A stretch of 40,794 nucleotides of DNA. Origin: Pseudomonas sp. ISL-84 (GTDB taxonomy: Bacteria; Bacillota; Bacilli; Bacillales; Cytobacillaceae). How positions within the stretch are numbered: the first letter of the stretch is position 1; the number at the start of each line of letters is the position of its first letter. The position numbers were made by a program, and so were the translations under genes. The stretch covers positions 1 to 40,794 of the forward strand of contig JAGGRA010000002.1 in assembly GCA_018613035.1 (NCBI GenBank), written 5' to 3'. The notes under the pieces are model-generated. The model did not search any database and was not told the origin of the DNA. It worked only from the letters and a program-made list of their open reading frames with translations. This document shows positions 15,197 to 24,493 of the stretch, one piece after another.

Positions 15197-15907
15197 TTAT
15201 TTCAAAACGTCGATCTTTTCAATCACCACATCTTCAACAGGCTTATCCTGCTCAGCTGTTTCGACTGCTGCGATGCTGTCCACTACGTCCATTCCTTCAA
15301 CAACCTGGTCGAGCCATGGTGTTCCGCCTTTTTCATAGGCTTTAATGATTTCTTCCGGGTAGCCGGCTTTTTCCATTTGCTCTTTCAAGCTTGGGTCCAC
15401 TGTCGTGTTTTGCACGATAAAGAATTGGCTTCCGTTTGTATTCGGGCCGGAATTGGCCATGGATAACGCTCCGCGAATATTAAAGAGCTGATTGGAGAAT
15501 TCATCTTCAAAAGGCTCTCCATAAATGCTCTCTCCTCCGATGCCTGTTCCCTTCGGATCGCCGCCCTGAATCATAAAGTCTTCAATGACACGGTGGAAGA
15601 TCAAACCGTCATAATAGCCATCTTCGCTATGTTTAATGAAGTTTTCGACTGTTTTTGGAGCCTGCTCTGGGAAGAGCTTGATTTTAATATTGCCTTTTGA
15701 TGTCTGCATTTCCACCAGTCTTTCATTCTCCTGTACCTCTTCCGTTAATTGCGGAAAACTGTCCGGAGTTTCACTCGCCTGGTTTTCAGTTTGAGTTTCT
15801 TTGTTTTCGGAACCGTTCGCATTGTCCGTTTCCTTTTCAGTGCTTGTCCCGCATGCAGCCAGGATTAGCATTAAGGTAAGCAGCGGAGCAAAAATACGCC
15901 ATTTCAT
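15197..15907 (-). CDS. Cyclophilin-type peptidyl-prolyl isomerase lipoprotein
   Basis: 236 residues. Signal peptide with lipobox LILAACG (C19), a low-complexity Ser/Thr/Glu/Asn linker (about 20-60), then a cyclophilin domain from [15 protein letters not shown] to the end, including [19 protein letters not shown] and NGSQFFIV. It should catalyse proline isomerisation in folding of secreted proteins at the outer face of the membrane, alongside the parvulin PrsA. B. subtilis PpiB is cytosolic and lacks the anchor. ATG 15907 follows TAGGAGGAATGAACAT; an upstream extension is rejected. No clear terminator was found. Confidence 0.87.
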   Translation of the reverse strand: MKWRIFAPLLTLMLILAACGTSTEKETDNANGSENKETQTENQASETPDSFPQLTEEVQENERLVEMQTSKGNIKIKLFPEQAPKTVENFIKHSEDGYYDGLIFHRVIEDFMIQGGDPKGTGIGGESIYGEPFEDEFSNQLFNIRGALSMANSGPNTNGSQFFIVQNTTVDPSLKEQMEKAGYPEEIIKAYEKGGTPWLDQVVEGMDVVDSIAAVETAEQDKPVEDVVIEKIDVLK

Positions 15908-16067
15908 ATGTTCATTCCTCCTATGTACGATATTGACAGCCTCTCCATAAGGCAAATCAAATTTCTGCTATTTTTTAGCTTACCTGATTTATTGAAAATT
16001 TGCACTTTGTTTTTTCAAACATGTAAGTCATAATAGGTCTAAAGAAGACTGGAAAGGAGAGATGATA

Positions 16068-16448
16068 ATGGCAGACATCCGTATCGGCGACAAAGTAACA
16101 GCCATTTATAAAACCGGCAAGTATATCGGGGAAGTAACAGATATCCGCCCTCAGCATTACCTGGTAAGAGTATTGGCGGTCTTAAAACATCCAATGCAAG
16201 GCGATTTACATAACCCTAAAGAGGCAGATGTTATGCTTTTCCATGAACGGCGTGCACTGGCATACAGGGAGCAAACGAATGTGCCAAAGCAAATGGTCAA
16301 GCCATTTGAAGAGGAAATACCTGAATATAAGGATTCTCTTAAAAAGTCACTTGATAAAATGAGGACAGAGCTGGCGGGGGATTCATCCGCATGGGCTGAA
16401 AAAAGCCTGAACAATATTGAATCATTGGAAAAAGACTATTTTAAGTAG
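16068..16448 (+). CDS. kapB: Kinase-associated protein KapB
   Basis: 126-residue protein matching B. subtilis KapB (about 128), required there for the sporulation kinase KinB to act in the Spo0A phosphorelay. Features: SH3-like start IGDKVTAIYKTGKYIGEV, then VRVLAVLKHPMQGDLHNP and a helical C-terminus. The start at 16068 (MADIRIG) fits GGAAAGGAG at 8-base spacing better than the ATG at 16062. In B. subtilis kapB follows kinB; here no kinB is in the window, so it has its own transcription unit. Confidence 0.87.
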   Translation: MADIRIGDKVTAIYKTGKYIGEVTDIRPQHYLVRVLAVLKHPMQGDLHNPKEADVMLFHERRALAYREQTNVPKQMVKPFEEEIPEYKDSLKKSLDKMRTELAGDSSAWAEKSLNNIESLEKDYFK

Positions 16449-16454
16449 TATGAA

Positions 16455-16489
16455 AACAAGCCAAATCGTTTTGTTGGATTTGGCTTGTT
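16455..16489. terminator. Bidirectional terminator between kapB and kapD
   Basis: 13-bp perfect stem AACAAGCCAAATC / GATTTGGCTTGTT with a 9-base loop, between convergent genes. The T-runs are short on both sides. Confidence 0.75.
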
Positions 16490-17108
16490 AAGCAAATTTA
16501 TTAAAAAGCTTGGAAAAATCGACTCGGTCTCCGATCGTTGTAGGCTCCGGTTTTTGAAGATACTTTTTATCCTTTTCTACCAATCTGAAAATATTGTAGG
16601 TAGTCAATGCATCATCCAAGGCACGGTGATGTTTCCCGGTTCCTTCTTTGCCGTACTCCTGAACGGCTTTCCATAGACCCGTCTGGTTTTGGTCTCCGAA
16701 AAAACGTTTATATTCCATCGAAAGATCCACTTCTTTACCTCTGAATGGAAAAGCTGTTCCAGCCTGATTGCAGTTATTCTTTAGAACCCTAATATCCATA
16801 TTGCCCCAAGTGATGATTGTGCAAGGCCGGTTTTGGTTCATGTCCTTCATCTTTTCAACAAGCTCAAGAAAAGTAATTCCCTGGTCCACCTGTTCCTGAG
16901 AAATATGCAAAAAGGACTTGCATCGCTCGGACAATTTTGGAAAACGGACAGGAGTTACATAGGAAGAAAACTCATCACAGATTTGATTGTTCATAACGGA
17001 TACAATTCCCGCTTCTATGATTTCTGGATAAAACCCTCTAAATGCACCGCCTTTTTCAGGCATTGTAAACTCAAAATCAATAAATAAGTATTGGTGCTCC
17101 TCCCCCAC
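16488..17108 (-). CDS. kapD: 3'-5' exonuclease family protein KapD (sporulation inhibitor)
   Basis: 206 residues, DEDDh (DnaQ/ERI-like) exonuclease fold: motif I FIDFEFTMPE, the GNMDIRVL segment of motif II and motif III HHRALDDALTT with its H and D. B. subtilis KapD (205 residues) inhibits the KinA pathway to sporulation. I choose GTG at 17108 (giving MGEEHQYLFIDFEF) because GCAGGTGAAAGC is well placed and the length matches; ATG at 17126 is the alternative. Confidence 0.85.
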   Translation of the reverse strand: MGEEHQYLFIDFEFTMPEKGGAFRGFYPEIIEAGIVSVMNNQICDEFSSYVTPVRFPKLSERCKSFLHISQEQVDQGITFLELVEKMKDMNQNRPCTIITWGNMDIRVLKNNCNQAGTAFPFRGKEVDLSMEYKRFFGDQNQTGLWKAVQEYGKEGTGKHHRALDDALTTYNIFRLVEKDKKYLQKPEPTTIGDRVDFSKLFNKFA

Positions 17109-17324
17109 GCTTTCACCTGCTTTCATTTTAAAATTAACGCACATAATTTCTTATATTATAGCACGAAATATTTCAATTTTCTGTGTAATTTGGTTTTCAG
17201 CCCTGATTTTTTAACAGGTCGTCCCCGGTTTCACATGCACTGACAAAAAACTTAACTCCTCGCGGAAAAAGCCGAAAAATAGGATAGGACTTTAAAAATT
17301 GCAAAAAGGCGGTGTTATGGGCAT

Positions 17325-19181
17325 TTGCGTACATGGACAGGCTTTTTTATCATACTTTTTTTGCTGCCCATTTTTGTCGTACTGGTATTTGCCACTTCCT
17401 CGGAAACCCAAAAGGTGCAGGGCTTTCATGAGGTGCTGGATGAAAACCTGCAAATAAAAGAAATTCGTTTGCCGCTTACCAGCTATATAAAAGCAGGCAA
17501 TGGCCAGGTAATCTCCGAAATCCATCAGCCCGTGAACAGGGTATACTTGTCTTCCGGTGGCATATCATCCTTTCTTAAGGATGTATTTATCACTGCAGAG
17601 GACCAGCACTTTTATGAACATGCCGGATTTGACATCGCTGCCATTGGCCGGGCTCTGGCGATCAATATCCAATCTGATGATATAGAACAAGGAGCCAGCA
17701 CGATTACCCAGCAGCTTGCGCGAAATGTATTTTTAACCCATGAACAATCCTATAACCGCAAGCTCAGTGAGATTTTATATGCTTATGAACTGGAGCGGAA
17801 ATTTTCAAAGGAGAAAATTCTGGAATTGTATATCAATGCGATTTATTTCCAGAATGGCGCTTATGGAATCGAAGCTGCATCCCGGCTTTATTTTCAAAAA
17901 AGTGCTGCGGATTTGTCAAAAGCACAGCTTGCATTTCTCGCTGCGATCCCAAATAATCCTTCCTTTTACGACCCAGTTAAGCATTTTGACAGGACAAAGA
18001 AGAGACAGGTAAGGCTAATTGACCAATTAAAGGAAGAAAATCTCCTTAGCCTGGAGGAAGCAGAAACGATAAAAAGTGAATCGATCAGCCTTCAGATGAA
18101 GCAAAGGATTGACTTGTACCCGGACTATGTAACGTACGTTGAAGCAGAACTAAGGGAATTGATTTCCCAAAAAGAAGGCTATCATGAAAAGGTTTCAATT
18201 GCGGATGAACAGAAGAAAGATGAATTGGATACACAGCTCGATGAAAGAATTGCCAGCTTAATGGAGCAGGGCGTCATAATTGAAACTGCCTTGAATCCCG
18301 CTCTTCAGGAAAAAGCAAAAAGTTCGCTTCAAAAGCGGCTGCCTTACAAGGATGTTGAAGGTGCCGCAGCTGTAATTGACAACGACACCCTGGAGATATC
18401 AGCACTAGCCGGCGGAAAAAATTATCATAAATATGATTTTAATAGGGCATTCCAGGCTTACAGGCAGCCAGGCTCTGCCATAAAACCGCTGCTTGTGTAT
18501 GCGCCATATATCGAGCGCACAAACGCTTCTCTTCAGGATCAAATAAATGCCGGTGCTTTTTGCAGGAACGGCTACTGTCCGCAGAACTATGGCGGGGCCC
18601 GCTATGGGATGGTATCTTTGGAAAGAGCCTTCATTCACTCCTATAATACACCTGCAGTAAGGCTATTGGATTCGATCGGGATTGAAATAGGATTTAAGGA
18701 TTTATCACAGTTTCGTTTTAAAATGGTTTCTAAAAAGGATCGTGGTTTATCTGCTGCAGTAGGCGGCTTCTCGTACGGAATGACACCGCTGGAGCTTACT
18801 TCTGCTTATACCGTATTTGCAAATGAAGGATATTACCGGCCCGCAAGAGCGATACGAAAAGTTACCAATCTGGAAGGGGAACTCCTTTATAGCTGGGATG
18901 ACCCTTCTGTTCAGATATGGAGCAACAGGACAACAGACAAGCTCCGGCAATTAATGGCGAAAACCGTTCAATCCGGTACTGCACGAAAAGCAATCCTGCC
19001 CAACAGATACGCGGGCGGTAAAACAGGAACAACCAATGGGTACAAAGATTACTGGTTCATAGGCTTGACTGGTCAGTATACGGCCGGAGTCTGGATTGGA
19101 AAAGACGATCCAGGCAGCCTCGTGTCTATCCAATCACAAGCTCCGCAGCTGCTGATTTGGAAGGATATGATGGCGGACTAA
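17325..19181 (+). CDS. pbpD: Class A penicillin-binding protein, PBP4-like
   Basis: Bifunctional peptidoglycan synthase of 618 residues (B. subtilis PbpD 624). Short cytoplasmic start, one TM anchor (about 6-23), glycosyltransferase domain with catalytic E92 in ITAEDQHFYEHAGFD and the GASTITQQLARN motif (123-134), transpeptidase domain with S384-A-I-K387, S439-Y-N441 and K566-T-G-T. All catalytic motifs are intact. The TTG at 17325 is taken as start with AAGGCGGTG about 10 bases upstream; an ATG at 17317 is out of frame. Position before yufK fits the B. subtilis order. Confidence 0.88.
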   Translation: MRTWTGFFIILFLLPIFVVLVFATSSETQKVQGFHEVLDENLQIKEIRLPLTSYIKAGNGQVISEIHQPVNRVYLSSGGISSFLKDVFITAEDQHFYEHAGFDIAAIGRALAINIQSDDIEQGASTITQQLARNVFLTHEQSYNRKLSEILYAYELERKFSKEKILELYINAIYFQNGAYGIEAASRLYFQKSAADLSKAQLAFLAAIPNNPSFYDPVKHFDRTKKRQVRLIDQLKEENLLSLEEAETIKSESISLQMKQRIDLYPDYVTYVEAELRELISQKEGYHEKVSIADEQKKDELDTQLDERIASLMEQGVIIETALNPALQEKAKSSLQKRLPYKDVEGAAAVIDNDTLEISALAGGKNYHKYDFNRAFQAYRQPGSAIKPLLVYAPYIERTNASLQDQINAGAFCRNGYCPQNYGGARYGMVSLERAFIHSYNTPAVRLLDSIGIEIGFKDLSQFRFKMVSKKDRGLSAAVGGFSYGMTPLELTSAYTVFANEGYYRPARAIRKVTNLEGELLYSWDDPSVQIWSNRTTDKLRQLMAKTVQSGTARKAILPNRYAGGKTGTTNGYKDYWFIGLTGQYTAGVWIGKDDPGSLVSIQSQAPQLLIWKDMMAD

Positions 19182-19266
19182 AAATCGTTTGACCGATAAA
19201 AAATGATATATTTGGTTTCGAGGATAAAATGAATCTTTCATAGGTATATTCCAAAATCTCTTTGAT

Positions 19267-19303
19267 AAAAGGAGGGCACCCTTTACAGGACGCCCTCCTT
19301 TTT
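19267..19303. terminator. Bidirectional terminator between pbpD and yufK
   Basis: AAAAGGAGGGC pairs with GCCCTCCTTTTT (GCCCTCC 19292-19298) around a 14-base loop; T-runs on both strands. Confidence 0.9.
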
Positions 19304-19859
19304 AAATCGGCAGACTCGCCATGATGCTGTTGTATGTTTTAATAGAAAGATAAAAAACACCAGTCAGCATGGAGGACCAGATGATAACCTGAAAGAAGAT
19401 CACACCGGTTAAACCCGCAAAAGTTAACGATGAACTTGCCTTGTACACAAAATAGATAAAGTAAATAAGAGTCGCTGCTGCGAAAATGATTCCGATGCCT
19501 GTATAGCTGAACAGGCTAAGCAGCGATAGTGCGCCTCCAATAAAGTAAATAGTGGAACCATGGCGTATCTTTGTCAGGCTATCCCCTTCCAAATCCTTTG
19601 AAAAAAACAGAAGAGAAAGCCCATTAATCGTATCAGCTACCAGTTTTAAAGCGGCAAAAATCATAAAATACATGACTAATAGCAAAATGGTCAGAGAAAG
19701 CTTAACTCCGCCTTCTGAAAAAAATTCCAGCATCCCCTGATAGATCCCTGATTTCTTCAAAAAGATAACTAATTCCATCTGGGTTTTAATTGCTAGAGAG
19801 GTACTAAACAAAATAATCGCTAATAGCGGAAAATAACTCGTTAAGTATGTATTCTTCAT
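19302..19859 (-). CDS. yufK: YufK-like membrane protein (DUF5366)
   Basis: 185 residues, same length as B. subtilis YufK, with about five hydrophobic helices (e.g. YFPLLAIILFSTSLAI, LSLTILLLVMYFMIFAALKL, FIGGALSLLSLFSYTGIGII). Function unknown. ATG 19859 is used with GGGGAAGAA; a GTG at 19874 has no ribosome site. Location next to pbpD and upstream of the mrp region agrees with B. subtilis. Confidence 0.78.
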   Translation of the reverse strand: MKNTYLTSYFPLLAIILFSTSLAIKTQMELVIFLKKSGIYQGMLEFFSEGGVKLSLTILLLVMYFMIFAALKLVADTINGLSLLFFSKDLEGDSLTKIRHGSTIYFIGGALSLLSLFSYTGIGIIFAAATLIYFIYFVYKASSSLTFAGLTGVIFFQVIIWSSMLTGVFYLSIKTYNSIMASLPI

Positions 19860-20023
19860 TTCTTCCCCATCCACATAACTCTTTTATTCTAGCTATCTAT
19901 TATCATCGATTTTCATAATTTTTACAATAGCCTGCCCGATCTGTATATTTCAGTTTTTCCCGGCATAGATATAAACCATATTCTAGCAACTCCATTTGTT
20001 TTATAGATAAAGGGGGAACACAA

Positions 20024-20566
20024 TTGAAAAAAGGATTATGTTTTCTTATGGCCATTCTTTTGTTATTGGTTCTATTTATAATCCCGGCAGGAGCTTCGGA
20101 AGTGGAAAAAGGATTTGAGGAAGTGCTTGAAGAGCAGCTGCGCAGTACTGTTCACTATTATAATGAAAACTCATTTACAGTCATTGATGCATATGGCATG
20201 CAGGGAAACGTTACAAAAATTGTTACATCCGATGACCCCTCCACCTCGGAGAATGAGGAAGTGATCGAGGAATACTCCTCACACATCGGTGTTGTATTTC
20301 TGGAATTGGAACAAAAAAGAGATAAACTATTTATTTTTAAGAAAAAGGATTTTTATTATTATGACTTTGACAAAGAAGAATTTCTTACCGCATCAAATGT
20401 ATTAGGCAATGATTCCATTCGTGAATTCTTCGATATGTATGTAGATGACATCGAGAAAAAAATTACGGCATTTTCTAAGTTATTATTTTTGTTTTTCCTT
20501 TCGTTTATCATAACCGTTCCGCTTGCCATTATGATTTTTCACAACCGCGGGCGAAGCAAATACTAA
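20024..20566 (+). CDS. Putative membrane-anchored extracellular protein, unknown function
   Basis: 180 residues. TTG start with AAAGGGGGAACACAA upstream. N-terminal signal peptide (KKGLCFLMAILLLLVLF, cleavage probably after GAS near residue 25), an acidic outer domain of about 120 residues rich in Glu, Asp and Tyr (DFYYYDFDKEEF), and a C-terminal TM helix LLFLFFLSFIITVPLAIMIF followed by a basic tail, so a type I membrane topology. I do not recognise a family. Ends at a strong terminator. Confidence 0.7.
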   Translation: MKKGLCFLMAILLLLVLFIIPAGASEVEKGFEEVLEEQLRSTVHYYNENSFTVIDAYGMQGNVTKIVTSDDPSTSENEEVIEEYSSHIGVVFLELEQKRDKLFIFKKKDFYYYDFDKEEFLTASNVLGNDSIREFFDMYVDDIEKKITAFSKLLFLFFLSFIITVPLAIMIFHNRGRSKY

Positions 20567-20580
20567 TAGGACAGCAGTCA

Positions 20581-20604
20581 AGAGGATGAGGAAACTCATC
20601 CTCT
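20581..20604. terminator. Bidirectional terminator
   Basis: AGAGGATGAG, loop GAAA, CTCATCCTCT; between convergent genes, with TTTATTAT on the plus side. Confidence 0.88.
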
Positions 20605-20607
20605 TTA

Positions 20608-20826
20608 TTATGACGCTGTCTGTATCCTCACATATTCCCTTGATTCAAATACCTTCAGCCTTTGTTTACCCCCGGCATCCAATTCATAATTTGCCGGTAT
20701 CATCTCGACCACTTCTTCTTCTCCAGGAATATAGAAATCCCGTTTTGTTTGATGATCGAGTATCCAGGCTCCTGCGAAAAGCAGGGCAAAGATAGCAATG
20801 GCTGCTGAGACTTTATGTTTGATCAT
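20608..20826 (-). CDS. Small membrane-anchored protein, unknown function
   Basis: 72 residues: an N-terminal TM helix (VSAAIAIFALLFAGAWIL) and a polar C-terminal part (FYIPGEEEVVEMIPANYEL, KVFESREYVRI). ATG follows GGGTGGTGTTTGT. It occupies the position of the small B. subtilis gene yufS upstream of mrpA, but I cannot confirm homology from memory. Confidence 0.6.
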   Translation of the reverse strand: MIKHKVSAAIAIFALLFAGAWILDHQTKRDFYIPGEEEVVEMIPANYELDAGGKQRLKVFESREYVRIQTAS

Positions 20827-20886
20827 ACAAACACCACCCTATGAGTAGTGTGCATAATTAATGTATTTTTTATTCACTGGGATGTA

Positions 20887-20976
20887 CTGTTTTTTTTGTA
20901 AACGGTACACCATTTAGCGGAAATCAACCTCTCTTCACTACTTGTTTAAAAAAGCAATAAAGTTTGTGAAAACTGC
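20887..20976. repeat. Truncated copy of the MITE-like repeat
   Basis: GCGGAAATCAACCTCTCTTC, CTTGTTTAAAAAAGCAATAA and a terminal GTTTGTGAAAACTGC match the right half of the element at 20990-21207. The left half is absent or too worn to recognise (possibly CTGTTTTTTTTGTAAACGG). Confidence 0.6.
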
Positions 20977-20989
20977 TTTTTCTAAAAAG

Positions 20990-21207
20990 GCTCTTTTCTA
21001 AAGATTGTTGTTAAATAAAAGTATTGATAAAAAAATTGGTTGATTGGAGCGGAAGGTGCGAGACTCCATCGGGGACAGGTGAGACCCCACACGCGCTGTG
21101 CGCCGAGGATGCTCACCGCCCGCCCCGCGGTTCGCTGAGCATCCTGGAGCGGAGATCAGCCTCTACTCTCAACTTGTTAAAAAAAGCAACAAGCTATAGA
21201 AAACAGC
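20990..21207. repeat. MITE-like repeat with GC-rich core, most complete copy
   Basis: Imperfect terminal inverted repeats: left GCTCTTTTCTAAAGATTGTT (20990-21009), right GCAACAAGCTATAGAAAACA (21186-21205); 18 of 21 positions pair. Between them is a GC-rich core starting GATTGGAGCGGAAGGTGCGA, containing GGTGAGACCCC and GTGCGCCGAGGATGCTCACC, and ending TGGAGCGGAGATCAG. The core has strong internal complementarity. No open frame for a transposase, so it would be non-autonomous. I recognise the core as a sequence scattered through Bacillaceae intergenic regions, but know no agreed name. Confidence 0.75.
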
Positions 21208-21678
21208 TATTTTTAAAAATTAATTTCAAAAAAATTTTCCTAATGGATTCGGGTTTCTACCTATTTAATAAAGAAGGGATAAAACCTGTAATGATAAGGG
21301 TTTGATGAATGCAGAGACTTTTATTTTAGGTTATAATTTGTTCTAGGTGCATGGGCGTGTCGAAATGTTGACTTTTTATGATTTCCATTTGGCAGGCTAA
21401 ATCAAGTCACACTGCCATGTGATTGGATATTATTATGCAAGAAGGAAAAACTTTTTATAAAGCGCTTCATTTTTGGAGAGCAATGTGAAGGTTTTTACAA
21501 TCAGATTCAGGAGATAAATGAGGGGGAGTTTATTCATTCTGATTAGGAAAAATACATTCTTTTTATCTATACAAGCTTGATTCCAGAAGATAAGAAATTT
21601 TTCCTATTTAAGAGATTAATGTGTTAAAACAATAGCCATGTTGCTGAAAATTACATACATATTAAAGGGGGTAATGTT
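21208..21678. other. AT-rich region upstream of mrpA
   Basis: About 470 bp without a credible gene. It should carry the mrp promoter; TATAAT at 21332-21337 is the best -10 but lacks a well-spaced -35. No riboswitch structure was recognised. Confidence 0.4.
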
Positions 21679-24084
21679 TTGTCTTTGCTTCACCTGGCAA
21701 TAATTTCACCATTTTTACTTGCCATAGTTGTGCCACTTGCGTACAAGCTTTTTAGGCAAATACATACGGGTTGGTTTATTCTTCCTCTGCCAATCCTTTT
21801 ATTCAGTTATTTTATCTCTTACTTATCCATCACCTCTAATCAGCAATCAGTAACAAAATCTTTCTCATGGATTCCATCCCTCGGAATCGAATTCACGGCT
21901 AAAGTCGATGGATTAGGTTTGCTGTTTTCTTTGCTGATTACCGGAATTGGAGCCTTAGTTGTTCTGTATTCCATTTATTATTTGGATAAAAACAAGGAAC
22001 AGCTGAATACCTTCTATGTTTATTTGCTACTTTTCATGGGAGCGATGCTTGGAGTTGTTCTATCTGATAATTTGCTCGTCCTTTATACTTTCTGGGAATT
22101 TACAAGTTTTTCATCCTTCCTGTTAATCGGATATTGGTATCACAGAGAAAAATCGCGTTACGGGGCACAAAAATCGATGATCATAACGGTTTTCGGCGGT
22201 CTTTCCATGCTTGCGGGGATCATTCTCTTATATCTGATGACTGGGACCTTCAGCATTACGGAAATCATTGCACAATCAGATGAAATTTTTACCAATCCAT
22301 TATTTGTTCCTGCTCTGCTTTGCATCTTGCTTGGTGCATTTACAAAGTCGGCACAGTTTCCTTTTCATATCTGGCTTCCTGATGCAATGGAAGCGCCAAC
22401 ACCAGTCAGTGCTTACCTGCACTCAGCAACAATGGTTAAAGCCGGCATTTACTTAGTGGCAAGAATGAGCCCGGTATTTGCCGAGCATTCGCTTTGGCTG
22501 TGGCTTGTAGCCGGATTTGGTATTGTAACACTATTCTGGGGCTCCTTCTCGGCTGTTAAACAGACGGATCTAAAAGCCATTCTTGCTTTTTCAACTGTCA
22601 GCCAGCTGGGCATGATTATGTCCCTTCTCGGAATCGGTGCTGCCGCTCTTCACTTTGAAACGGTTGAAGATAGTTATTTTACTGTTGCTACAACAGCTGC
22701 TGTATTCCACCTAATTAACCATGCAACCTTTAAGGGCAGTCTCTTCATGGTAGCTGGAATCGTTGACCATGAAACCGGCACCCGTGATATCCGCAAGCTT
22801 GGCGGACTTATGAATTTTATGCCGATCACCTTCACTTTGGCGATCATTGGCACATTTGCCATGGCAGGACTTCCGCCTTTCAACGGATTCCTGAGTAAAG
22901 AAATGTTCTTTACAGGCATGGTCCGTGTTCTGGATATGGATATTTTCAATTTGGATACATGGGGCTTCTTATTCCCAGTTCTGGCCTGGGTGGCAAGTGT
23001 ATTCACATTCATCTATAGCATGGTGCTTGTATTCAAAACATTCACAGGCAAATTCCAGCCTGAAAAATTGGAAAAGAAACCGCATGAAGCTCCAATTGGA
23101 ATGCTAATTTCACCAATTGTACTGGCTTCTTTGGTCATCATTATCGGTTTCTTCCCTAACATCATTGCGAACACGCTTATCTCACCTGCACAGGCAGCCA
23201 TTATGCCGCCTGCAGAAGGATATATGTATGATGCTCATATCTACTTCTGGCATGGCTTTACACCGGAACTATTTATGACTTTGGGTGTCATTACTTTGGG
23301 AATATTGCTTTTTGCAACTCTGCCAAAGTGGAGAAAAGTATATGATATGTTCCCTGAGAAGCTTGCTTTAAATCGTTTTTATGATGGGATGCTTGAAGTC
23401 TCACAAAGAGCTTCCTTTAATTTGACGAGATTATATATGAATGGGTTTATCCGAACCTATCTTGTTTATATTTTCACCTTTTTCATTGTCGCATTGGCAG
23501 CTACCTTATTTATTAAAGATGCATTTAAATTCGATACGAGCAATGTAGCACCGATCCATTACGCTGAAGTCCTGCTGGCATTAGGGATTGCAGCTGCTTC
23601 TATTACGATCCTATTTGTCAAATCAAGAATGACTTCCATTATTTTGTTGGGGGCAGTTGGATACACCGTTTCGCTTTTCTTTGTCATTTTCCGTGCGCCT
23701 GACCTTGCCCTGACACAGCTCGTAATCGAAACCATTTCAGTTTCATTATTCCTGCTCGCCTTCTACCATCTGCCAAAGCTGCGGCATGAAGAGCGGATCA
23801 GATTTAAAATGACAAACGCCCTTATTTCTGTGGGTGTTGGTGCGGTTGTAACCATGATTGCCCTTTCAGCACACAGCAATAAGATGTTTGATTCGATTGC
23901 ACAATACTATGTAGAAAATACGTATAAAGAGGCCGCTGGGAAAAACATGGTCAACGTTATCCTTGTTGATTTCCGTGGTTTTGATACCATGTTCGAAATT
24001 ACCGTTCTCGGGATTGCGGCACTTGGAATTTTTGCTATGATTAAGCTTCGCCTGGAAGGAGGAAAGAAAAATGAAAACAAATGA
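21679..24084 (+). CDS. mrpA: Na+/H+ antiporter subunit A (MrpA)
   Basis: 801 residues, the same as B. subtilis MrpA. Large proton-pumping subunit with an NuoL-like N-terminal part (about 1-500; QFPFHIWLPDAMEAPTPVSA, FKGSLFMVAGIVDHETGTRD) and a C-terminal MrpB-like extension. About 20 membrane helices. Part of the seven-subunit Mrp complex that exchanges cytoplasmic Na+ for outside H+, for sodium and alkali tolerance. Starts with TTG after AAAGGGGGTAATGTT (MSLLHLAIISPFLLAI). Its 3' end overlaps mrpB by 14 nt. Confidence 0.97.
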   Translation: MSLLHLAIISPFLLAIVVPLAYKLFRQIHTGWFILPLPILLFSYFISYLSITSNQQSVTKSFSWIPSLGIEFTAKVDGLGLLFSLLITGIGALVVLYSIYYLDKNKEQLNTFYVYLLLFMGAMLGVVLSDNLLVLYTFWEFTSFSSFLLIGYWYHREKSRYGAQKSMIITVFGGLSMLAGIILLYLMTGTFSITEIIAQSDEIFTNPLFVPALLCILLGAFTKSAQFPFHIWLPDAMEAPTPVSAYLHSATMVKAGIYLVARMSPVFAEHSLWLWLVAGFGIVTLFWGSFSAVKQTDLKAILAFSTVSQLGMIMSLLGIGAAALHFETVEDSYFTVATTAAVFHLINHATFKGSLFMVAGIVDHETGTRDIRKLGGLMNFMPITFTLAIIGTFAMAGLPPFNGFLSKEMFFTGMVRVLDMDIFNLDTWGFLFPVLAWVASVFTFIYSMVLVFKTFTGKFQPEKLEKKPHEAPIGMLISPIVLASLVIIIGFFPNIIANTLISPAQAAIMPPAEGYMYDAHIYFWHGFTPELFMTLGVITLGILLFATLPKWRKVYDMFPEKLALNRFYDGMLEVSQRASFNLTRLYMNGFIRTYLVYIFTFFIVALAATLFIKDAFKFDTSNVAPIHYAEVLLALGIAAASITILFVKSRMTSIILLGAVGYTVSLFFVIFRAPDLALTQLVIETISVSLFLLAFYHLPKLRHEERIRFKMTNALISVGVGAVVTMIALSAHSNKMFDSIAQYYVENTYKEAAGKNMVNVILVDFRGFDTMFEITVLGIAALGIFAMIKLRLEGGKKNENK

Positions 24085-24493
24085 CGTTATTTTGCAGACG
24101 GCAACAAAGGTTGTTTTGTTTATCATTGTTCTTTTTTCTATCCATATCTTCTTTGCTGGGCACTATACTCCAGGTGGAGGCTTCGTTGGCGGCTTGCTGA
24201 CATCCGGAGCAATTGTTCTGCTGTTATTGGCTTTTGACATGAAAACAGTATCAAAAATTCTCCCTGTCAATTATATTCATATGATTGCAATAGGGCTGCT
24301 TTTTTCAATCGGAACAGGGGCGGGAGCATTGCTTTTTAACGTTCCCTTCCTAACCCATGCGTTTGGTCATGTCGAATTGCCTGTATTGGGAGATACTTCA
24401 CTCCATACGGCTACACTGTTTGATCTGGGTGTTTTCCTGGTTGTTGTTGGCGTTACGATGACCATTATTCAAACGATAGGGGAGGATGAATAA
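24071..24493 (+). CDS. mrpB: Na+/H+ antiporter subunit B (MrpB)
   Basis: 140 residues, four membrane helices, MnhB domain with the family motif [12 protein letters not shown] (about 32-43). Ribosome site GGAAGGAGGAAAG lies inside mrpA. The stop and the mrpC start share bases (TAATG). Confidence 0.95.
   Translation: MKTNDVILQTATKVVLFIIVLFSIHIFFAGHYTPGGGFVGGLLTSGAIVLLLLAFDMKTVSKILPVNYIHMIAIGLLFSIGTGAGALLFNVPFLTHAFGHVELPVLGDTSLHTATLFDLGVFLVVVGVTMTIIQTIGEDE

Noticed and set aside
20886-20912. cre site at TGTAAACGGTACAC
   Set aside because: It fails the cre consensus at two 3' positions and has no gene start close by in the right arrangement.
21024-21305. 93-codon frame across the GC-rich repeat
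   Set aside because: It coincides with the repeat core, has no ribosome site and no protein-like composition.
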